DNA of 11,089 nucleotides from Candidatus Sulfopaludibacter sp. SbA3. GTDB lineage: Bacteria; Acidobacteriota; Terriglobia; Bryobacterales; Bryobacteraceae. The notes beneath the pieces were generated by a model. The model was not told the origin of the DNA. It was given only the letters and a program-made list of their open reading frames with translations, and ran no database searches. The number at the start of each line of letters is the position of its first letter. Within the stretch, counting starts at the first letter, position 1. The position numbers were made by a program, and so were the translations under genes. This document shows, one piece after another, positions 6,883 to 11,089 of this stretch. The stretch lies in assembly GCA_945900935.1 (NCBI GenBank), contig CAMDKT010000138.1:1-11089 (forward strand). The letters are read 5' to 3'.

Positions 6883-8718
6883 TCAGTAATTAAACAAAAA
6901 CTCGGGCGAGTTCAACAGCGCCCACTGGAGATTTTCCGCGCCGCGGCGGCGATCTTTTAGCAGCGCGTCCAAGCCGATTTGCAGTTCCGGAGCAGAAGGT
7001 TTTCGGGAGACGGTGTGTAAGTATAGCTGTTCCACCAATGACTTGTTATCCGAGGCCTTTTCCAGCAGGGACGCGAGCAGTCCGCCCTTGGCGGAATTGA
7101 CTCTTTCGGTCACCACTTTCGACTGCATGAGTAACATCGCCTGCAGCGAACTGGGGGCTGTTTTTTTCGGCATGTCGTCGCGATTCGATTGGCCGAAAGT
7201 GCGCATGAAGCTTTGCACGCCGGCCCCGGCTTTCTTGGGGTCGGGCATCTGCATGGCCAAGCCCACTTTTTCGGTTCCGCTGGAAAAAGAACCGGGGAGT
7301 CCGGTGGCGAGCGCGATGGCGTCATGGAGTTCCGGCGCGCTGAGCATCCGGACGTACTTTCGGGCGTAATAAGGCGTGTACTTCTCCTGCCACTCGCCGG
7401 GGAAACTGGAAGACAGTTGATAAGCGCTGGACTTCATGATGGTCCGCACGACGTGGCGGAAGCTATGGTCATTGGCGCCGAAGTCGGCGGCCATGGCGTC
7501 GAGAAGCGCGGGATTGGACGGCTGGATGGTCCACGGGGCCGGCGGCGGATTTTTCACGTCATAACGCGCCAAGTCAAAATCGTCGATCGGTTCCACAATG
7601 CCGAATCCCATCAACTCCGCCCAAATACGATTTACAAAGGCGCGGCGGAATTGAACATGGCTGGTCATCATGCGCGCCAGACCGTCGCGAGCGTTTTCGC
7701 CGTCGCGGGGCGCTTCGCCGGTCAACAGAAAGCGCGGCTGGGAGAGTCCGTTCCCGCGCCTCGGCACGCGTACGATGCTATCCGCTTTGCGGTCATAGCC
7801 GGGGGCTTCATCGTCAACCGTATATTCGGTGTTTGCTTGGTAGCCATTCTCCCAGTTCATGATCTGGCGTGTCTTGCCGAAGAACGCCGCCTGACTGAAA
7901 AACTCGTCCCGTTTCTTCTTTACCAGAAACAGATTCACTTTCTCCAAATGGCCAGCGCCATCGTGGCAGGAAATGCAGGCAACGTTTAGGCCTAATAACA
8001 CTTTGGAGTAAGTGACAGTGAACTCGTCGACGGTGTCGGGCTGATTGACCAAATCATGCGCGTCGGGCGTCTCCGGATCGTCCTTGGCCTTTACGAAATC
8101 GCGCTGATAATACAAAGCACCCGGCACGGAAAAGCTGGATTTCCCGGCGCCAGTCAACAAATCGGTGACGACTTCGTTGTAAGGCCGGTCGAGCTTCAGC
8201 CACTCCCGTACCCAATAATGAAACAGGTTGAGCCCCGCTCCCATTCGGCCGCCGGCGCGGAAAAGGTCTTCAAAGTAATAGGTCCACTTATCGACGAACG
8301 CGTCCGAGGCGGTTAACTTGTCGACTAAGACGTCCCGCTTGTTCGGCGAGCGGTCCGCGAGGAACGCGGCGAGCGCGGTAGGTTCCGGAATTCGTCCGGT
8401 GGCGTCGAGCCAGGCGCGGCGCGCAAATTCATCGTCACTGGCCATCGGCGCGTGAGGAATTTTGTCCGTCGCCATGCGTCCAAAAACGTGTTTGTCGATG
8501 AATGTCCGGCGCGCGACCAGCGTTCCTTTCGCGACGGCGGAACCGCCGCGAGCCGGCAACGCGCTGGAGATCTGTGCCGTGGCCGCCGCCGCGTCCTTCG
8601 ATCGCGGCCGTTCCGGTTGCATGAGCGGTTTATGGGCCTGTTCGAACTCTTCGGCGCTTGGCCGGGGCGTCTGGGCGAGCAGCATAACGGGCAGGAACAA
8701 GAGTCCGAAACGGGTCAT
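6883..8718 (-). CDS. Exported DUF1549/DUF1553 domain protein with one CxxCH motif
   Basis: A 611-residue protein with a short Sec signal peptide (MTRFGLLFLPVMLLA). DUF1549 covers about residues 70-265: FARRAWLDATGRIPEPTALA (98-117), DKWTYYFEDLFR (143-154) and the CISCH motif at 248-252. CxxCH can attach a c-type heme, and a similar site is usual in this family, but a single motif does not prove heme binding. DUF1553 covers about 325-611: FRRAFVNRIWAELMGFGIVEP (357-377), MKSSAYQLSS (428-437), VRMLSAPELHDAIA (456-469) and LYLHTVSRKPS (565-575). Such proteins are habitually encoded next to DUF1501 genes, as here, and their joint role is unknown. ATG at 8718 overlaps the upstream TGA by one base with GGAG six bases ahead; the adjacent ATG at 8721 is an alternative. 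The longer frame to 8832 lies inside the upstream gene. Confidence 0.88.
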   Translation of the reverse strand: MTRFGLLFLPVMLLAQTPRPSAEEFEQAHKPLMQPERPRSKDAAAATAQISSALPARGGSAVAKGTLVARRTFIDKHVFGRMATDKIPHAPMASDDEFARRAWLDATGRIPEPTALAAFLADRSPNKRDVLVDKLTASDAFVDKWTYYFEDLFRAGGRMGAGLNLFHYWVREWLKLDRPYNEVVTDLLTGAGKSSFSVPGALYYQRDFVKAKDDPETPDAHDLVNQPDTVDEFTVTYSKVLLGLNVACISCHDGAGHLEKVNLFLVKKKRDEFFSQAAFFGKTRQIMNWENGYQANTEYTVDDEAPGYDRKADSIVRVPRRGNGLSQPRFLLTGEAPRDGENARDGLARMMTSHVQFRRAFVNRIWAELMGFGIVEPIDDFDLARYDVKNPPPAPWTIQPSNPALLDAMAADFGANDHSFRHVVRTIMKSSAYQLSSSFPGEWQEKYTPYYARKYVRMLSAPELHDAIALATGLPGSFSSGTEKVGLAMQMPDPKKAGAGVQSFMRTFGQSNRDDMPKKTAPSSLQAMLLMQSKVVTERVNSAKGGLLASLLEKASDNKSLVEQLYLHTVSRKPSAPELQIGLDALLKDRRRGAENLQWALLNSPEFLFNY

Positions 8719-9578
8719 CATTTTCTCCGGAAAATCTGAACGCGCTTGCCGTTGACTTCGGCGACGTACAGGTTGCCTTTGCGGTCCGTCGACATCAAAT
8801 GCGGCAACTGCAACATCTGGGCGTCGCCCCATTCGTTTACGATTTTACCGCTATCAATATTGAAATGGAACATGCGATTGATGTCGCCTTCGCTGACGAT
8901 CAACTCTTTCCCGGCGACGAGCAATCCGAACGGGTTGCCAAAGCCGCTCCATTCGGCCAGAAACTCGCCGGACGGAGCGAAAACCTGCACGCGATTGTTG
9001 CCTCGGTCGGCTACATAGATGCGGTTTTTCGAGTCAATTGCCAGGCCATGCGCGGTGGCGAACTGTCCCTTTTCCTTGCCCTTCTTGCCGAACTGGGAAA
9101 CGAACTGTCCGTTCTTGTTCAAGTGAACGATTCGTCCATTGCCGCTGTCGGCGACGTACATATCGCCGTTTGTGGCGAAGACGAGATCGTCCGGCGCGCG
9201 GAAGTGTTTTTGATCGCCGCCCGCCACGCCCTTCTCGCCTAATGTGGCCAGGACTTCGCCCTTCGGCGAGAACTTGCGCAAGATGTGCATGCCGTTATCG
9301 GTGGTCCAGATGTTGCCGTCTTTATCGGCGCGCAGTCCATGCGCCACTTTGAACTCACCCGAGCCGAAGCCGCCCTTGTACTTGCCGTCCTTGTCAAAGG
9401 CTAGCAACGGCGGTTCGCCGCGGTGCAGAACGTAGGTGTTGCCCTTGCGGTCTACTTCCACGGCCGACATGGGTCCCAGTTTGACTTCGGCCGGAATTTT
9501 TAGGAACCCGGCGGAGATATACGGAGCCTCGGCGGCGAAGGCGAGACATGTGATGAGAATTGCGGACAGGGTTTTCAT
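8718..9578 (-). CDS. Exported six-bladed beta-propeller (NHL repeats), peptidyl-hydroxyglycine lyase (PAL)-like
   Basis: A 286-residue protein with a Sec signal peptide (MKTLSAILITCLAFAAEA). Repeated blade units with D-x-x-G-N-x-Y-V-x-D patterns run from about residue 36 to the C-terminus: GNTYVLHRG (46-54), GNIWTTDNG (88-96), GDMYVADSGNGRIV (138-151), NRIYVADRGNNRVQVF (185-200) and GNLYVAEVNGKRVQIF (268-283). Order and spacing resemble the lyase domain of peptidylglycine alpha-amidating enzyme. H80, H177 and H260 align with its three zinc-binding histidines and R53 with an active-site arginine, but the catalytic tyrosine position reads DSGNGR, with no Tyr. It may therefore be a metal-binding sensor or scaffold rather than an active lyase. 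It is first of four coupled genes. ATG at 9578 is chosen from the signal peptide, although no Shine-Dalgarno sequence is visible. Confidence 0.85.
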   Translation of the reverse strand: MKTLSAILITCLAFAAEAPYISAGFLKIPAEVKLGPMSAVEVDRKGNTYVLHRGEPPLLAFDKDGKYKGGFGSGEFKVAHGLRADKDGNIWTTDNGMHILRKFSPKGEVLATLGEKGVAGGDQKHFRAPDDLVFATNGDMYVADSGNGRIVHLNKNGQFVSQFGKKGKEKGQFATAHGLAIDSKNRIYVADRGNNRVQVFAPSGEFLAEWSGFGNPFGLLVAGKELIVSEGDINRMFHFNIDSGKIVNEWGDAQMLQLPHLMSTDRKGNLYVAEVNGKRVQIFRRK

Positions 9579-9725
9579 TTTGAAGAGGCAAGCGAAATTG
9601 GATGTTACACGACTCCAGCGCTTTTGTGATCGTAGCAAACGTACGGCTGTATGGCTGCCATCGGGACCGGCCGCCGGTGAGGATGCCAAAACGTCTCTAT
9701 TGTTTCACATTTCAGATCCCCGCTG

Positions 9726-10841
9726 TCAAGGGTTGGGGCGCGGTTTGCAGTGGACCACGATCCGGTCTACCTGTTGGCGCCCTTCGCGGGTTCCCAATTG
9801 GACTGCCTGGAAATGTTGGACGGGAATTCCGGCTGCCTCGCCAAAGAGCCGGGCCGCGAACCGGGAATCGTTATGCAGCAGACAGGCGCCGGGCCGCAAG
9901 GCTTGCGCGAGGTTGGTCAATGCTAGCGCGAGTTCGATGTCATTCAGATAAACCAGAAGATTCGTCGCCACCGCCAAGTCATAAGGTCCTGCGGCGATTC
10001 GTTCCGCCACCAAATCGAGAATGAAAGCGCGGCAAGGCCCAGCTTTCAGCGTGGCGACGACTTCCCGGCGGATGTCGGCGCAATCGAACGCCGCGGGCCG
10101 TTGCGGCAACAGCGCCAACAATGCTCGTGGCTGCGGCGAAAGCACTGGCTGCGAATCATCGATGCTGAACCGCGAACCTAACTCCGCGCCTGGGCCCGCC
10201 AGGAATACGTCTCGAATTGGACTCCCCCGATGGCCGCGCAGCCATTCCAGCCCCCGCTCCACCGCTCGCATGGAGGGAGGAAACGGATCCGCGCTCAGTC
10301 CTCGGGACTGGTAAATATCATCGTTGCCAGACTGCTGATTCAGGAATCGGAATGCGGTGAGCACGACCTTCTCCGGCGGCCATCCCAACCGTTCCGCCAT
10401 TCCGCGGAGCAGGCTGTGCCGTTCGGAAGCTGGCGGCCGGTTCCAAAACGCATCCATCCGCCGGCGCACTGGCGCGGCAAGAGGCGCTACGGGTATTGAT
10501 CCGGCGAGGAAAGCTGCCCGTTCCGCGCCTGTAAGGGATTGCAGATACCGTTTGGCCTCGCGGGCCGGTTTGAGCGGCGGATGGTCGAGCAGCGTTGCGG
10601 ATTGCAGCAGGAAATAAGCGATGTGTTCGGCCGCCCCGGAGGCCAGCCGGTCCGTGGCCGCTTCGTGGCGCTGAACCAGCCATTCGGGGAAGGCCGATTC
10701 GGTCAGCCCTGCCTGAGTGACCAGCGCGCGCATCGACGGAGCCAGATCTTGCCACTGCAATGGCTCCGCTTGCAGTCCCGCCGTTATCGCGAATAACCAA
10801 AATATGAGCACCGGATTATCGTATCGAATTCGGTCGAGCAC
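9726..10841 (-). CDS. SAM-methyltransferase-like protein with N-terminal signal peptide or anchor
   Basis: A 371-residue protein. The N-terminus has a hydrophobic core (VLIFWLFAITAGLQA, 11-25) that looks like a signal peptide or uncleaved anchor. An alpha-helical region (30-205) without a recognised family follows. The C-terminal half resembles a class I methyltransferase: a glycine-rich motif I-like DVFLAGPGAELGSR (211-224), an acidic residue after the second strand (FDCADIRRE, 252-260), a PYDLAVATNLLVYLND block (286-301), and LRPGACLLHND (315-325). The pattern recalls CheR-like enzymes. SAM is cytosolic, so an exported copy would be odd; the hydrophobic segment may be a membrane anchor with the catalytic half inside, or the protein may no longer methylate. 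The start is unsure: GTG at 10841 or GTG at 10811, neither with a good ribosome binding site. It is separated by 147 bases from the downstream operon. Confidence 0.7.
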   Translation of the reverse strand: MLDRIRYDNPVLIFWLFAITAGLQAEPLQWQDLAPSMRALVTQAGLTESAFPEWLVQRHEAATDRLASGAAEHIAYFLLQSATLLDHPPLKPAREAKRYLQSLTGAERAAFLAGSIPVAPLAAPVRRRMDAFWNRPPASERHSLLRGMAERLGWPPEKVVLTAFRFLNQQSGNDDIYQSRGLSADPFPPSMRAVERGLEWLRGHRGSPIRDVFLAGPGAELGSRFSIDDSQPVLSPQPRALLALLPQRPAAFDCADIRREVVATLKAGPCRAFILDLVAERIAAGPYDLAVATNLLVYLNDIELALALTNLAQALRPGACLLHNDSRFAARLFGEAAGIPVQHFQAVQLGTREGRQQVDRIVVHCKPRPNP

Positions 10842-10902
10842 AAAGAAGCGGAGCGGAGGCCTGCCGACGCCGTTCCGTCAAGGTTCGCCTTTCCGCTGAC
10901 AC

Positions 10903-11089
10903 TTATTTATCGCCAGAACCGGACGAAAACGTTAGGGAGAAAGTTTGCGCCAGTTCGACCGGCAATAGCCAGAGAACCTCGGGGGATTCTGCGTAGGCCG
11001 CACTAAAGTGAATCACCCCTCCAGAGGTACTAGTCTTAGGAGAAATCGGTGGAGTTAAGTGCTTTGCCGTCTGGATCTGACGGGCGGGT
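10903..11089 (-). CDS. 3' end of an unrecognised gene (truncated by window edge)
   Basis: On the minus strand one frame stays open from the right edge for 61 codons to a TAA at 10905-10903. The peptide includes GGVIHFSAAYAESPEVLWLL and ends in FSSGSGDK. I do not recognise the family. Third-position GC looks lower than in the neighbouring genes, so this may be foreign DNA, a decayed gene or a chance open frame. It ends 61 bases before the start of the methyltransferase-like gene on the same strand, a normal intergenic distance. Those 61 bases (10842-10902) hold a TTGACG but no matching -10 box. Confidence 0.4.
   Translation of the reverse strand, partial: PARQIQTAKHLTPPISPKTSTSGGVIHFSAAYAESPEVLWLLPVELAQTFSLTFSSGSGDK

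Noticed and set aside
9666..9678. Short palindrome ACCGG-CCG-CCGGT as a terminator for the methyltransferase-like gene
   Set aside because: The stem is only 5 bp and no T-run follows on the minus strand.
9708..9729. Perfect minus-strand TTGACA (9729-9724) upstream of the four-gene operon
   Set aside because: No acceptable -10 box lies 16-18 bases downstream; the best match, AACAAT, needs a 19-base spacer. It also overlaps the stop codon of the preceding gene.

Overview
This 11.1-kb window is GC-rich and fully bacterial. Its gene content points to a soil Acidobacteriota of the Solibacter/Bryobacter type: a DUF1549/DUF1553 protein beside a Tat-exported DUF1501 protein, a beta-propeller protein, a RodZ-like protein and an LPS/EPS-type glycosyltransferase with methyltransferases. 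The taxonomic call is inference from gene content; no rRNA or tRNA is present.

Layout. Positions 1-2813 (minus strand) hold a tightly coupled surface-polysaccharide operon: a GT2 glycosyltransferase, a zinc-ribbon SAM methyltransferase and a second SAM methyltransferase, joined by two ATGA overlaps. The first codons of a further, possibly Tat-exported, protein run off the left edge. Divergent to it, 2804-3658 (plus) encodes a RodZ/HTH_25-like bitopic membrane protein with a good sigma70-type promoter. The gap between convergent genes (3659-3868) contains a 78-bp inverted repeat whose two halves are copies of one intergenic sequence.

Positions 3869-9578 (minus) form a four-gene operon of predicted exported proteins. 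Transcription order is a PAL-like six-bladed beta-propeller, a DUF1549/DUF1553 protein with one CxxCH motif, a Tat-exported DUF1501 protein of the alkaline phosphatase/sulfatase superfamily, and a fusion of an FGE/SUMF1-like domain to a class A beta-lactamase-like serine hydrolase domain. Junctions overlap by 1 base or are spaced by 6 bases, so co-translation is likely. All four products carry export signals, so they probably act together outside the cytoplasm. The operon's function is unknown. The fusion protein is the most unusual gene here: its FGE-like half lacks the catalytic cysteine pair, its beta-lactamase-like half keeps SxxK, SDN and KSG but has no clear general-base glutamate, and an 18-bp in-frame minisatellite lies inside the FGE-like half.

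Positions 9726-10841 (minus) encode a methyltransferase-like protein that unexpectedly begins with a signal peptide or membrane anchor. A 61-codon 3' end of an unrecognised gene enters from the right edge (10903-11089). I see no CRISPR array, insertion sequence, tRNA or rRNA.
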